The notes beneath the pieces were generated by a model. That model worked only from the letters and a program-made list of their open reading frames with translations, was not told the DNA's origin and searched no databases. A DNA stretch of 64,000 nt from JARDZU01 sp963730285 (GTDB taxonomy: Bacteria > Actinomycetota > Acidimicrobiia > Spongiisociales > ZC4RG35): the NCBI GenBank assembly GCA_963730285.1, contig CAVSQY010000001.1:186001-250000 (forward strand), in the 5' to 3' direction. Both the position numbers and the translations under genes were made by a program. How positions within the stretch are numbered: position 1 is the first letter of the stretch; the number at the start of each line of letters is the position of its first letter. Below are positions 42,988 through 50,972 of the stretch, in pieces.

Positions 42988-44025
42988 ATGCGCAAGTTCG
43001 CCACACTGGCCACGGTGGCCGCGATCACACTCGGCGCCTGCGGAGGCATCGGGGCACAACGACCAACGACACTGAAACTGCTTGCCCACGACTCGTTTGC
43101 CGGCGGAGTCACCGATGAGACCTTTGCCGCGTTCACCGACGAGACCGACATCGACGTGGAGGTCATCTCGGGAGGCGACGCCGGAGCGATGGTCAATCAA
43201 GCCGCTTTGACGGCCGGGAACCCGATCGCCGATGTCATGTTCGGCGTCGACGACACATTCCTCTCCCGAGCGATCGACGCCGATGTCTTCATGTCATACC
43301 GAAGTGCCCGTATCGACGAGGTCGAGTCGTCGCTTGCCCCCACCTCCGGGGTGGTGACCCCGATCGACTTCGGCGATGTCTGCCTCAACTACGACAAGGG
43401 ATGGTTTGCGCAGAACGACGTCGAGGTTCCGACCTCCCTCGACCAACTCCGCAGTGGGCAGTACCCCGCCCTTACAACCGTGGAGAGCCCGGCCACGTCC
43501 TCACCGGGCCTGGCTTTCCTCCTGGCCACGATCGACTTCTACGGCGAGGACGGTTGGGAGGACTTCTGGAGGGACATGAAGGAAGGTGGAGTGACAGTGG
43601 TGCCGGACTGGGACACCGCCTACTACTCGGAGTTCACGCCCTATGGAGGTGACAGCCCCCTCGTGCTTTCGTATGCCTCATCGCCCCCCGCCGAGGTCAT
43701 CTATGCCACCGCGCCGCTCACCGAGGCTCCGACCGGCGTGATCGAGGCGGGCTGCTATCGACAGGTCGAGTACGCGGGTGTCCTGGCCGGAACCGATTTC
43801 CCCGATTCAGCAGGAGAGCTGATCGACTTCATGCTCTCGCCTGATTTCCAAAAGACGATCCCTCTGACCTGGTTCGTGTTCCCGGCCAATGCGAACACCG
43901 AGCTCCCCGATGAATTCGTGAGGTACACGACGTTGCCCACCAAGCCTGCCCGGCTCGATGCCCAGGACATCGCCAACAATCGAGATGGTTGGATCGGCGA
44001 CTGGACGTCGGTCATGGAGGGCTGA
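42988..44025 (+). CDS. thiB: Thiamine ABC transporter substrate-binding lipoprotein
   Basis: A 345-residue lipoprotein (RKFATLATVAAITLGACGG, lipobox L-G-A-C). The mature part matches ThiB: LKLLAHDSFAGGVTDETFAAF, ADVMFGVDDTFLSRAIDADVF near 80, TPIDFGDVCLNYDKGWF near 124, VVPDWDTAYYSEFTPYGGDSPLVLSYASSP near 203. It captures thiamine or its phosphates outside the membrane. Control by the TPP riboswitch immediately upstream strongly supports the assignment. The stop overlaps the thiP start by one base (TGATG). Confidence 0.95.
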   Translation: MRKFATLATVAAITLGACGGIGAQRPTTLKLLAHDSFAGGVTDETFAAFTDETDIDVEVISGGDAGAMVNQAALTAGNPIADVMFGVDDTFLSRAIDADVFMSYRSARIDEVESSLAPTSGVVTPIDFGDVCLNYDKGWFAQNDVEVPTSLDQLRSGQYPALTTVESPATSSPGLAFLLATIDFYGEDGWEDFWRDMKEGGVTVVPDWDTAYYSEFTPYGGDSPLVLSYASSPPAEVIYATAPLTEAPTGVIEAGCYRQVEYAGVLAGTDFPDSAGELIDFMLSPDFQKTIPLTWFVFPANANTELPDEFVRYTTLPTKPARLDAQDIANNRDGWIGDWTSVMEG

Positions 44026-45575
44026 TGCGAAGGATTCGCTGGGGATGGGCCCTGGTGATCGCCGTCCCCGCGATCTTCATCGGCTATTTCTTCCTGTACC
44101 CGCTCGCCCGCATCATCACGCTGGGGCTCGGGGAGCTGAACATCGGCGCAACCGGTGTCGAGGCAAGGCTCGTACGTGTCGGTTGGTTCACCCTGTGGCA
44201 GGCCGTGGTGTCAACGACGTTGACGCTGGCGCTGGCGGCGCCGATGACCTGGGCGATTTCCCAATATCGGTTCCCGGGCCGACGTCTCGCCAACGCCCTG
44301 GTCGCGATACCTTTCGTGCTCCCAACTGTGGTGGTCGGAACCGCCTTCGTCGCTCTGGGTTGGCGCGACTCCATTTGGGCGATCCTGGCCGCACACGTCT
44401 TCTTCAACATCGCAGTGGTAGTGCGGACCGTGGGCTCGCTGTGGGGTCGTCTCGACCCGGCGCTCCACGACGCCGGCCGAGTGCTTGGCGCCAGTGAATG
44501 GCAGGTGTTCCGGTCGGTGACATTTCCCCTGCTTCGCCCCGCCATCGCAGCCGCCGCCTCGATCGTGTTTTTGTTCACATTCACTTCCTTCGGCGTGATC
44601 CTCATTCTCGGTGGCTTCGACTACGCCACCCTGGAAGTGGAGATCTATCGCCAGGCGGTCACCCTGTTCGATCTCCCCTTGGCGGCCGCACTCGGAGTCG
44701 TGCAACTGGTCGGGGTCACGGGCGCCCTCTATCTCTATTCGCGCTATCAAGAGCGGCACGCCACCACCTGGACGCTCCGCTCAGAGGCATCCAGACCTCG
44801 TGCCATGGGAAAGACTGGTGTCCTGGTCGGAGTGAGCGTCCTCGGGACCCTGGGGGCCCTGGCAATACCGATCGTCGGTTTGGTGGCCAAGTCGATCCAA
44901 CCGGGTTCCTACTCAGGTTTGTTGGCGAGGGATCCAGTGGTTGGGCTCCCGGTTGCGTCGGTCGGCAACAGCTTGATCTTCACCGCTATCGCCGTTGTGA
45001 TCGCGACCGTGGTCGGTGTGATGGCCTCTGCAGTCATCACCCGGCGACGTGGGACATTGTCGAGGTGGTTCGATCTCACCTTGATGCTTCCGCTGGGGAC
45101 CTCCGCCGTCACCATCGGCTTCGGATTCATCGTGGCACTCGACTGGCCAGTAGACCTTCGCGCCTCCTTTTGGCTCGTCCCAATCGCACATGCACTGGTG
45201 GCCATCCCCTTCGTGGTCCGGTCGACCGTCCCCACTTTGAGGTCGATCCCCGGAGATACGAGGGAGGCGGCGGCCGCGCTCGGCGCCTCACCGGGCCGCC
45301 TCTGGTGGACCATCGACTTCCCCTTGGTCAGCCGGGCCATCCTGGTGGGAGCCGGTTTCGCCGCAGTTGTGTCACTCGGCGAGTTCGGGGCCACGTCCTT
45401 CGTCGCCCGTCCCAGCACGGCAACCATGCCGGTGATGATCTTCAGACTCCTTTCGCGTCCGGGATCGGCCTCATTCGCCATGGCGATGGCAATGGCCGTG
45501 TTGCTCTCCGTGGTCACGGCTCTCATCGTGCTCTCGATCGACCGAGCCCAGCTCGGCGAGATCGGAGCCTTCTGA
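44025..45575 (+). CDS. thiP: Thiamine ABC transporter permease
   Basis: A 516-residue permease with two BPD_transp_1 halves, as in ThiP and iron(III) permeases. First half: AIPFVLPTVVVGTAFVALGW and the EAA loop DAGRVLGASEWQVFRSVTFPLLRPAI near 156. Second half: MLPLGTSAVTIGFGFIVAL and the EAA loop EAAAALGASPGRLWWTIDFPLVSRAIL near 420. About twelve hydrophobic segments. The ATG overlaps the thiB stop and the gene's stop overlaps the thiQ start (both TGATG), so the three subunits are translated in series. Confidence 0.94.
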   Translation: MRRIRWGWALVIAVPAIFIGYFFLYPLARIITLGLGELNIGATGVEARLVRVGWFTLWQAVVSTTLTLALAAPMTWAISQYRFPGRRLANALVAIPFVLPTVVVGTAFVALGWRDSIWAILAAHVFFNIAVVVRTVGSLWGRLDPALHDAGRVLGASEWQVFRSVTFPLLRPAIAAAASIVFLFTFTSFGVILILGGFDYATLEVEIYRQAVTLFDLPLAAALGVVQLVGVTGALYLYSRYQERHATTWTLRSEASRPRAMGKTGVLVGVSVLGTLGALAIPIVGLVAKSIQPGSYSGLLARDPVVGLPVASVGNSLIFTAIAVVIATVVGVMASAVITRRRGTLSRWFDLTLMLPLGTSAVTIGFGFIVALDWPVDLRASFWLVPIAHALVAIPFVVRSTVPTLRSIPGDTREAAAALGASPGRLWWTIDFPLVSRAILVGAGFAAVVSLGEFGATSFVARPSTATMPVMIFRLLSRPGSASFAMAMAMAVLLSVVTALIVLSIDRAQLGEIGAF

Positions 45576-46276
45576 TGCTCGTCGTCGACGAGCTGACCGT
45601 CGTCCTGGGGGAGACCACCATCCTCGACGAGGTGAGCCTGGCGATCGGAGATGGCGAGACGGTCGGCGTGCTCGGCCCCTCCGGAGCGGGAAAGTCCACG
45701 CTGCTGCGCGCCATCGCCGGTCTCCTGCCAGTTGCGGGGGGCTCGATCGTATGGGACGGCCAGGACGTGGCCGGGGTTCCCACCCATCTCCGAGGCTTCG
45801 GCCTCATGTTCCAGGGATACGCCCTATTCCCCCATCTCACCGTTGCCGGGAATGTTGCGTACGGGTTGCGAATGAAGGGGATTCCGGCGGGCGAAGTCCG
45901 AGCAAGGGTCGACGCATCGCTGGCATCTGTCGGTCTCGACGGTTTCGGAGACCGGGCAATCGTCGATCTCTCCGGTGGAGAACAACAGCGAGTGGCGCTG
46001 GCGCGCACTCTCGCTCCCGAACCGCGGTTTGTGATGCTCGACGAGCCCCTGGGCGCCCTCGATCGAGCCCTGCGTGAGCAACTCCTCGTGGAAACTCGAG
46101 AGATCCTCGAAGACCGCGGTGTCACCGCCCTCGTGGTCACCCATGACCACGAGGAGGCAGCCGCCCTGTCAGATCGTCTCGCTCTGATGAACCGCGGAAG
46201 GATCATTCAGGTCGGCACACGCGACGAGATCCTGGCCAATCCGGTCGACGAATGGGTGACCGGCTTCCTCAAATGA
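45575..46276 (+). CDS. thiQ: Thiamine ABC transporter ATP-binding protein
   Basis: A 233-residue single ABC cassette: Walker A GPSGAGKSTLLRAIAG near residue 35, Q-loop GLMFQGYALFPHLTVAGN, signature LSGGEQQRVALARTLAPEP near 132, Walker B FVMLDEPLGALD and the switch histidine VVTHDHEEAAALSDR. It powers the ThiBP importer. Its start overlaps the thiP stop. A strong terminator follows directly, closing the operon. Confidence 0.94.
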   Translation: MLVVDELTVVLGETTILDEVSLAIGDGETVGVLGPSGAGKSTLLRAIAGLLPVAGGSIVWDGQDVAGVPTHLRGFGLMFQGYALFPHLTVAGNVAYGLRMKGIPAGEVRARVDASLASVGLDGFGDRAIVDLSGGEQQRVALARTLAPEPRFVMLDEPLGALDRALREQLLVETREILEDRGVTALVVTHDHEEAAALSDRLALMNRGRIIQVGTRDEILANPVDEWVTGFLK

Positions 46277-46277
46277 G

Positions 46278-46302
46278 AAAGGCCCCTCAATGAGGGGCCT
46301 TT
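46278..46302. terminator. Bidirectional terminator after thiQ
   Basis: AAAGGCCCCT and AGGGGCCTTT form a perfect 10-bp stem with a 5-base loop, with A-run and T-run at the two sides. It sits between the thiQ stop and the end of the convergent gene at 46338, so it can stop transcription from both directions. Confidence 0.9.
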
Positions 46303-46337
46303 CCCTACCTGGGCTAGCTAGGGAGGAGGAAGTTGGC

Positions 46338-47000
46338 TCAGGCTCCTGAAGAGTCACTCGATTGGAGGGCTCTCCAGTCATTTCGGATCTGACGGAGCTC
46401 ATCGATGGTGATGACTCCGTCGTCATCGAGATAGGGGGACACGTCGATCTGCTTCAACGGGCTGTCGTCGGGGAGGTTGGCGTACTCGGTGGCATCGATG
46501 CCGCCGTCATCGAGCAAGGCCCCAAAACGGGCGCCATGGCGGAAGGCGTCGACCCGCGGATGTGGCATCGCTTCACGAATCTCGGCCGCGGTCAACTGAC
46601 CATCCGAGGCTGCCTCGGCGAACGGGCCGTTGGGATCGTTGAAGGGATGATCGCCGGGCAACTGCGCCAGCTCGTCGGAGGTGATGACACCATCTTCGAG
46701 GAAACCCTTGATCAGCTCGCGGTTGGCCTCCCTCTGGGCCTTCGCGTCTTCGATCTTCGTTTTGACTGCATTGGTGATTGCGTCTGCCTGACCCTGATCG
46801 ATCGTGCCGTTGCCCACGAGGTCAGAGAGAACCTCCGACAGGAAATCGGCACCACGCTGGACCACTCCTTTGCCCGATCCATCGGCGGTGTCATCCTCTT
46901 GCGCCGAGGCGACTGAAGGCGCCGAGACCAGTGAGGTGACGAACCCGGCGGCAACCAGGAGCCCTCCGGCGATGGCCGCGGCAATGATCTTGCTCTTCAT
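46338..47000 (-). CDS. Secreted protein with degenerate EF-hand-like repeats
   Basis: A 220-residue protein with a clear signal peptide (MKSKIIAAAIAGGLLVAAGFVTS ... VASAQ) and AAGGAG eight bases upstream of its ATG. The mature part has five short units of the pattern D-G-x-[IL]-x-x-x-E: VGNGTIDQGQA, LEDGVITSDEL, ASDGQLTAAEI, LDDGGIDATEY and LDDDGVITIDEL. These keep the glycine, hydrophobic and final glutamate of calcium-binding EF-hand or dockerin loops but lack most of the early aspartates. Weak metal binding is possible. No family is recognised with certainty. Confidence 0.75.
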   Translation of the reverse strand: MKSKIIAAAIAGGLLVAAGFVTSLVSAPSVASAQEDDTADGSGKGVVQRGADFLSEVLSDLVGNGTIDQGQADAITNAVKTKIEDAKAQREANRELIKGFLEDGVITSDELAQLPGDHPFNDPNGPFAEAASDGQLTAAEIREAMPHPRVDAFRHGARFGALLDDGGIDATEYANLPDDSPLKQIDVSPYLDDDGVITIDELRQIRNDWRALQSSDSSGA

Positions 47001-47107
47001 GTGCTGTCACTCCTTACCTTTGGCAGCTGAGATAAGTGTCGACGTGGATTGTTAGAGAGCCATGAAGCGACGGTCAGAGTGTTATCGCGCCCGACGGCCT
47101 GCTCGAG

Positions 47108-47521
47108 CTAACCCCGAAGCTGATCCAGATAGGCGACGAAGGCCTCGGGGATCCTCCTCGGCTTGCCCTCCGAGTCGGTGAAAGCAGCCGAAACCGTCAG
47201 CTCGGCCAAGCGATCATCACCCCGTAGCATCACCTGCCTCCACGTCGACCTGACCCGGCTCACCTCTTCGATCCAGGTGTGGATGGTCAGCTCCTCGCCG
47301 AATCGCGCCGAGGCGAGGAATCGGGCATGGATCTCAACCACGACGAACTGCCAGCCCTCGTTCTTCAGTCGATGAAGGCCCCAGCCCATGTCTTCGAGAT
47401 AGTCGATTCGAGCCGTCTCGAAGTAGGAGAAGTAGTTGGTGTGATTGACATGGTCATAGGGGTCGAGCTCGTAGAACCGAACCCTCAACGACGTCGTGTG
47501 GATCTCACGGTCAGTGGGCAA
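47108..47521 (-). CDS. 4-hydroxybenzoyl-CoA-type hotdog thioesterase
   Basis: A protein of about 137 residues with the acyl-CoA thioesterase hotdog pattern: LRVRFYELDPYDHVNHTNYFSYFETARIDYLEDMG, in which the aspartate of YDHVNH is the usual catalytic residue, followed by VVVEIHARFLASARFGEELTIHTWIEEV and RLAELTVSAAFTDSEGKPRRIPE. It hydrolyses acyl- or aryl-CoA esters. The start is uncertain: TTG at 47521 is chosen because earlier starts would run into the divergent gene. The 57-base gap to the alcohol dehydrogenase gene holds both promoters. Confidence 0.85.
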   Translation of the reverse strand: MPTDREIHTTSLRVRFYELDPYDHVNHTNYFSYFETARIDYLEDMGWGLHRLKNEGWQFVVVEIHARFLASARFGEELTIHTWIEEVSRVRSTWRQVMLRGDDRLAELTVSAAFTDSEGKPRRIPEAFVAYLDQLRG

Positions 47522-47578
47522 CTCGACGGCCAACTTCTCTCCTCGGGCACGCAGGCCCCCGAGGCTACCCTCGCCATC

Positions 47579-48598
47579 ATGAAGGCCTGGCAGCTCACAG
47601 ATACCAAAGGGATCGGATCCTACGAGCTCAATGAGGTCGAAGAGCCCGAGCCGGGACCAGGTCAGGTGAGGATCGAGATCAGCCATTCAGCCCTCAATCA
47701 CCTCGACCTCTGGGTGGCTCAGGGCCTTCCTGCCCCCAAGCACCTCCCCCACGTCACGGGAGCCGATGGCGCCGGGTGGGTCGACGCAGTAGGCGCTGGG
47801 GTGTCCGGGTTCGAGGTTGGAGACGAGATCATCATCGACCCTTCACTCTCCTGCGGTCGTTGCGCTCAATGCCGCAACGACGACATCGTCTATTGCGACC
47901 AATTCCAGATCCTTGGCGAGCACGCCCACGGGACACTGACCGAGAAGATCGTGATTCCTGTGATCAACGCCGTGCGGAAACCGCAGGTCCTGTCCTGGGA
48001 AGTGGCCGGCTCGTTCGGGCTGGCCACGGCAACCGCCCTCCGCATGCTGGAGCGAGCCCATCTGAAAGCCGAGCAGACCATCCTGATAGTCGGTGTTGGC
48101 GGCGGGGTCTCCGCGGCGGCGATGGAGCTGGCGTTGGCGATGAGGGCCCGGGTGTTCGTCACCTCCAGGTCACAGGACAAGATCGAGTGGGCAATCGGTG
48201 AAGGGGCCGAGGCAGGCTTCGACTCCGCCGGTGAGTTCGGCAAACAGTTGACCGAATTGGGAGGCGCCGACATCGTCGTCGACAACGTCGGGGCCGCAAC
48301 CATGCGCCAATCGATGCGAGCAGCCAAGAAGGGGGGTCGGATCGTGATCTGCGGGGCCACAAGCGGCCCAAAACTCGAGCTGACGATGCCTCACCTGTTC
48401 TTCCGCCAACTCGAGCTGATCGGCTCGAGCATGGCGAATCACGCCCAGTTCGCCCGCGCCACCACCTGGGTGAGCACCGGCGGAGCCCGATCGCCGGTCA
48501 GCGCAGTGTTCGAATTCGATGATTTGCCCGAGGCTCTCCGTTATCTCGAGTCAGGCGACCAAACCGGCAAAGTGGTGATCAAGAACACGAGCGCCTAG
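47579..48598 (+). CDS. Zinc-binding alcohol dehydrogenase family oxidoreductase
   Basis: A 339-residue MDR protein. The N-terminal GroES-like domain has SHSALNHLDLWVAQG and HVTGADGAGWVDAVGAGVSGFEVGDEIIIDP. The structural zinc lobe is CGRCAQCRNDDIVYC. The Rossmann motif is ILIVGVGGGVSAAAMELALAM near 163. The end has FDDLPEALRYLESGDQTGKVVI. It reduces or oxidises alcohols, quinones or enoyl substrates with NAD(P)H. The classical catalytic cysteine position is occupied by asparagine (SALNHLD), so it may be a non-catalytic-zinc, quinone-reductase-like member. Its stop overlaps the convergent anti-sigma stop within the palindrome CTAG. Confidence 0.9.
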   Translation: MKAWQLTDTKGIGSYELNEVEEPEPGPGQVRIEISHSALNHLDLWVAQGLPAPKHLPHVTGADGAGWVDAVGAGVSGFEVGDEIIIDPSLSCGRCAQCRNDDIVYCDQFQILGEHAHGTLTEKIVIPVINAVRKPQVLSWEVAGSFGLATATALRMLERAHLKAEQTILIVGVGGGVSAAAMELALAMRARVFVTSRSQDKIEWAIGEGAEAGFDSAGEFGKQLTELGGADIVVDNVGAATMRQSMRAAKKGGRIVICGATSGPKLELTMPHLFFRQLELIGSSMANHAQFARATTWVSTGGARSPVSAVFEFDDLPEALRYLESGDQTGKVVIKNTSA

Positions 48599-49239
48599 GC
48601 GTCGGCCTGGTCCCACTTTCCCCTCATGACCACCTGATCGGACGCCTCCGCTCCGCCGCCTTCGTCCTGGAGCGTGACCCAGATCGACGGGTACTCACCC
48701 AGGTCGACGCCTGACCAAAGCGTGACTGGCTGGTCACCGCCACGGAGGTGGAAGGTGCCGATGCTGACGCCTTCGCCATTGTCATTCCACACCCAACCTT
48801 CGTAGTAGGTGCCAGGAGTAGCGGGCGGGAGGCCCTCGACGTCGAGTCGGATGAGCCATCCGCCACTGGTCGATTCCAGAGTCGCAGTCCCGGTTGCGCC
48901 CGGCTCGATATCGGTGCCACTCATGGCCACCACCGACGAGCTGTCCTGTCCGAGGAGACCGGGCAGCGACACGAAAACGAGCGCCAGCACGGCTACGGCT
49001 GCCAGGGAAACTGCCACGACCGCCCACCGGCGCTTTGACCCGGGAGACGCGGCGGCGACCTGCTGACCCGACGATTCGATGTCTATCGCCGTGAGCACCT
49101 CATCGAGGACCGACCTCGGGGGATCGGCCCATGTCTCATCCTCGGCCAGTTTCAACCTGACCAAGTCGAGCTGGTCCTTGTCAGGCATGTTGCCTTCACC
49201 GGTCTCCAGATAGGACGATCTCGGATCTTCAGGATTCAT
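48595..49239 (-). CDS. Anti-sigma factor, RskA-like
   Basis: A 214-residue protein. The N-terminal cytoplasmic part is acidic and helical (DQLDLVRLKLAEDETWADPPRSVLDEV). A transmembrane segment follows (WAVVAVSLAAVAVLALVFVSLPGLL, about residues 71-95). The extracytoplasmic domain GTATLESTSGGWLIRLDVEGLPPATPGTYYEGWVW resembles the anti-sigma-K C-terminal domain. It should hold the ECF sigma factor encoded 43 bases upstream at the membrane until a signal arrives. The ATG at 49239 has GGAG at the proper distance. The N terminus has no clear zinc-binding (HxxxCxxC) motif. Confidence 0.85.
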   Translation of the reverse strand: MNPEDPRSSYLETGEGNMPDKDQLDLVRLKLAEDETWADPPRSVLDEVLTAIDIESSGQQVAAASPGSKRRWAVVAVSLAAVAVLALVFVSLPGLLGQDSSSVVAMSGTDIEPGATGTATLESTSGGWLIRLDVEGLPPATPGTYYEGWVWNDNGEGVSIGTFHLRGGDQPVTLWSGVDLGEYPSIWVTLQDEGGGAEASDQVVMRGKWDQADA

Positions 49240-49281
49240 CACACAACTCCATACGTCTGGCGTCCCCCCGTCGGTTCTCGG

Positions 49282-49800
49282 TCATCTCTCCTCCAGATGG
49301 CTCAGGAGCTCTGCCAACCGCTGATGAGCGCGATGGGAGCGAGACTTCACAGTTCCCACCGGTATGTCGAGCGCTTTGGCGATCTCAGCATGGCTCAGCC
49401 CCTCGTAGTGGCTCATCCTCACCACCTGCCGCTCGCTATCGGTGAGGAGATCGATCGCCGACCTCACTTCGAATGTTTCCCATATCGTCTCCAATGATGC
49501 GGGCAAGAAGGCCACATCGACATCCTCACTGGGAACGGACCTGCGCTCTTTTCGATAGATGTCGATCGCGGTGCGTCTGGCTATGGCATACACCCAAGGG
49601 CCGAACGCGCGCTCTGCGTCATATGCGGAAGCGGCCCGCCATGCCTTGATGAAGGTCTGCTGGGTCGCATCGGCTGCCAGACCGGGATCACGAAGAATGC
49701 TCAGACAGAGCGCATAGACGGCCCCCGAGAAGCTGTCGTACACGGACTTGACCGCATTCTCGTCACCAATCCGGAAACCTTGGAGTACCTCGGGGTCCAT
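49282..49800 (-). CDS. ECF-type RNA polymerase sigma factor
   Basis: A 172-residue sigma-70 family protein of the ECF group. Region 2 spans DENAVKSVYDSFSGAVYALCLSILRDPGLAADATQQTFIKAWRAASAYDAERAFGPWVYAIARRTAIDIYRKE. Region 4 spans RSAIDLLTDSERQVVRMSHYEGLSHAEIAKALDIPVGTVKSRSHRAHQRL. The ATG at 49800 is preferred; 49830 and 49866 are alternatives. The next gene is its membrane anti-sigma factor. The divergent lipoprotein at 49878 is a likely target; the gap contains GTGGT-N4-ACCAC. Confidence 0.92.
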   Translation of the reverse strand: MDPEVLQGFRIGDENAVKSVYDSFSGAVYALCLSILRDPGLAADATQQTFIKAWRAASAYDAERAFGPWVYAIARRTAIDIYRKERRSVPSEDVDVAFLPASLETIWETFEVRSAIDLLTDSERQVVRMSHYEGLSHAEIAKALDIPVGTVKSRSHRAHQRLAELLSHLEER

Positions 49801-49877
49801 CAGACGATTGTGCCAAAGAGCGCGAACCATTGTGGTTGTCACCACGTATTGAGGGGAGAACCACAAAGGAGAGAACG

Positions 49878-50411
49878 ATGCGAATCAGACCCATCACGTC
49901 CGTCTTGACGGTGGCATTCCTCTTGATCACGGCATGTGGGGGTGGCAATGAAACCGGGCCCACCACCACCACCGGAGCCGGCGATGCGACGACGACTTCA
50001 CAGGTCATAGACGCGATCCATGGCGGAGCCACCGACCTGGGCATGGTGCTCGCCGACCCAGACGGATTCACTTTGTACGCCTTCACGAACGACACCTCGG
50101 GAGAGAGCACCTGCTACGACGCTTGCGCCGATCTGTGGCCTGCCATTTCGGCAGAAACGCCCGTCGGATCGGGGCTCGACTCGGGCATGTTCGGGTCGAC
50201 CACCCGCACGGATGGGACGAGTCAGCTCACGGTGAATGGCCAGCCGGTCTACCGCTACACACCCGACGCCGCCCCAGGGGACACCAACGGCCAGGGATTC
50301 AACGGAGTGTGGTTCGTGGTGGGTGTGGGCGGATCGATGATTGGAGCACCAGAGGCCAGCGTGAACGATGTGACAGATGCGACTCCAACCACCTATGGGG
50401 TCGACTATTGA
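49878..50411 (+). CDS. Secreted lipoprotein with COG4315-type repeats
   Basis: A 177-residue lipoprotein (SVLTVAFLLITACGGG, lipobox I-T-A-C) with a short Thr/Gly linker. The mature domain has the two-repeat pattern DPDGFTLYAFTNDTSGESTCYDACADLWPAI and VNGQPVYRYTPDAAPGDTNGQGFNGVWFVV, characteristic of the predicted lipoprotein repeat family COG4315. The conserved W-P and C-x3-C may bind a ligand or form a disulphide. A strong AAAGGAGAG site precedes the ATG. Divergence from the ECF sigma gene suggests envelope-stress control. Confidence 0.85.
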   Translation: MRIRPITSVLTVAFLLITACGGGNETGPTTTTGAGDATTTSQVIDAIHGGATDLGMVLADPDGFTLYAFTNDTSGESTCYDACADLWPAISAETPVGSGLDSGMFGSTTRTDGTSQLTVNGQPVYRYTPDAAPGDTNGQGFNGVWFVVGVGGSMIGAPEASVNDVTDATPTTYGVDY

Positions 50412-50452
50412 GCCCGGCGTGACTCTCCGCACTCGGTCCTAACATCGATCAG

Positions 50453-50935
50453 GTGGAGCCGACCAAGCTCGAGGCCAGAGGCTCACCGACCGGATGGCAG
50501 AGATTGCTGTTCAGAGCACCGATCTGGTTGTATCGCGCACATCTTGGGATGCTCCTCGGCAGGCGAATCTGCATGCTCGAGCATCGGGGGCGACATTCCG
50601 GGCTTCGGCGGCGAACCGTGCTCGAGGTGGTCGCACGGGGCGATGAGATCATCTATGTGGCTGCAGCCTGGGGCAGGAGGGCCGAGTGGCTGAAGAACAT
50701 CAAAGCCGACCCCCACGTGATCGTGCACAGTGGGGGAGACAGATACGAGAGCGATGCGGCCGTCATCGCCCCCGAGGAGGCACAGGTAGTGCTCCAGGAC
50801 TACGCCCGGCGTCACCCAAGGGCGCTGCGGGGCCTGGCAAGATTCATGCTGGGGAAAGCCGGACCGACACTCGATGAGACTGTGGACAGTATCGCCACCA
50901 CCGTACCGATGGTGGCCCTTCCCAGGTCTCGTTAG
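50453..50935 (+). CDS. Deazaflavin (F420)-dependent nitroreductase-like protein
   Basis: A 160-residue protein of the Ddn/Rv3547-type family: WLYRAHLGMLLGRRICMLEHRGRHSGLRRRTVLEVVARGDEIIYVAAAWGRRAEWLKNIKADPHVIVHSGG. The split-barrel fold binds F420 or another flavin, and members reduce quinones or nitro compounds. This group is abundant in actinobacteria and supports the taxonomic guess. GTG start at 50453, 41 bases after the lipoprotein gene. The transhydrogenase operon begins 37 bases downstream. Confidence 0.85.
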   Translation: MEPTKLEARGSPTGWQRLLFRAPIWLYRAHLGMLLGRRICMLEHRGRHSGLRRRTVLEVVARGDEIIYVAAAWGRRAEWLKNIKADPHVIVHSGGDRYESDAAVIAPEEAQVVLQDYARRHPRALRGLARFMLGKAGPTLDETVDSIATTVPMVALPRSR

Positions 50936-50972
50936 CCGTCCTCCGATCCAGTCCGGTTAGCCTGCCACGTCG

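Noticed and set aside
44498..45574. Upstream extension of thiQ and the minus frames over thiP
   Set aside because: The extension overlaps all of the second half of thiP in another frame and is Arg/Ser/Pro-rich. The ATG at 45575 begins the cassette correctly.
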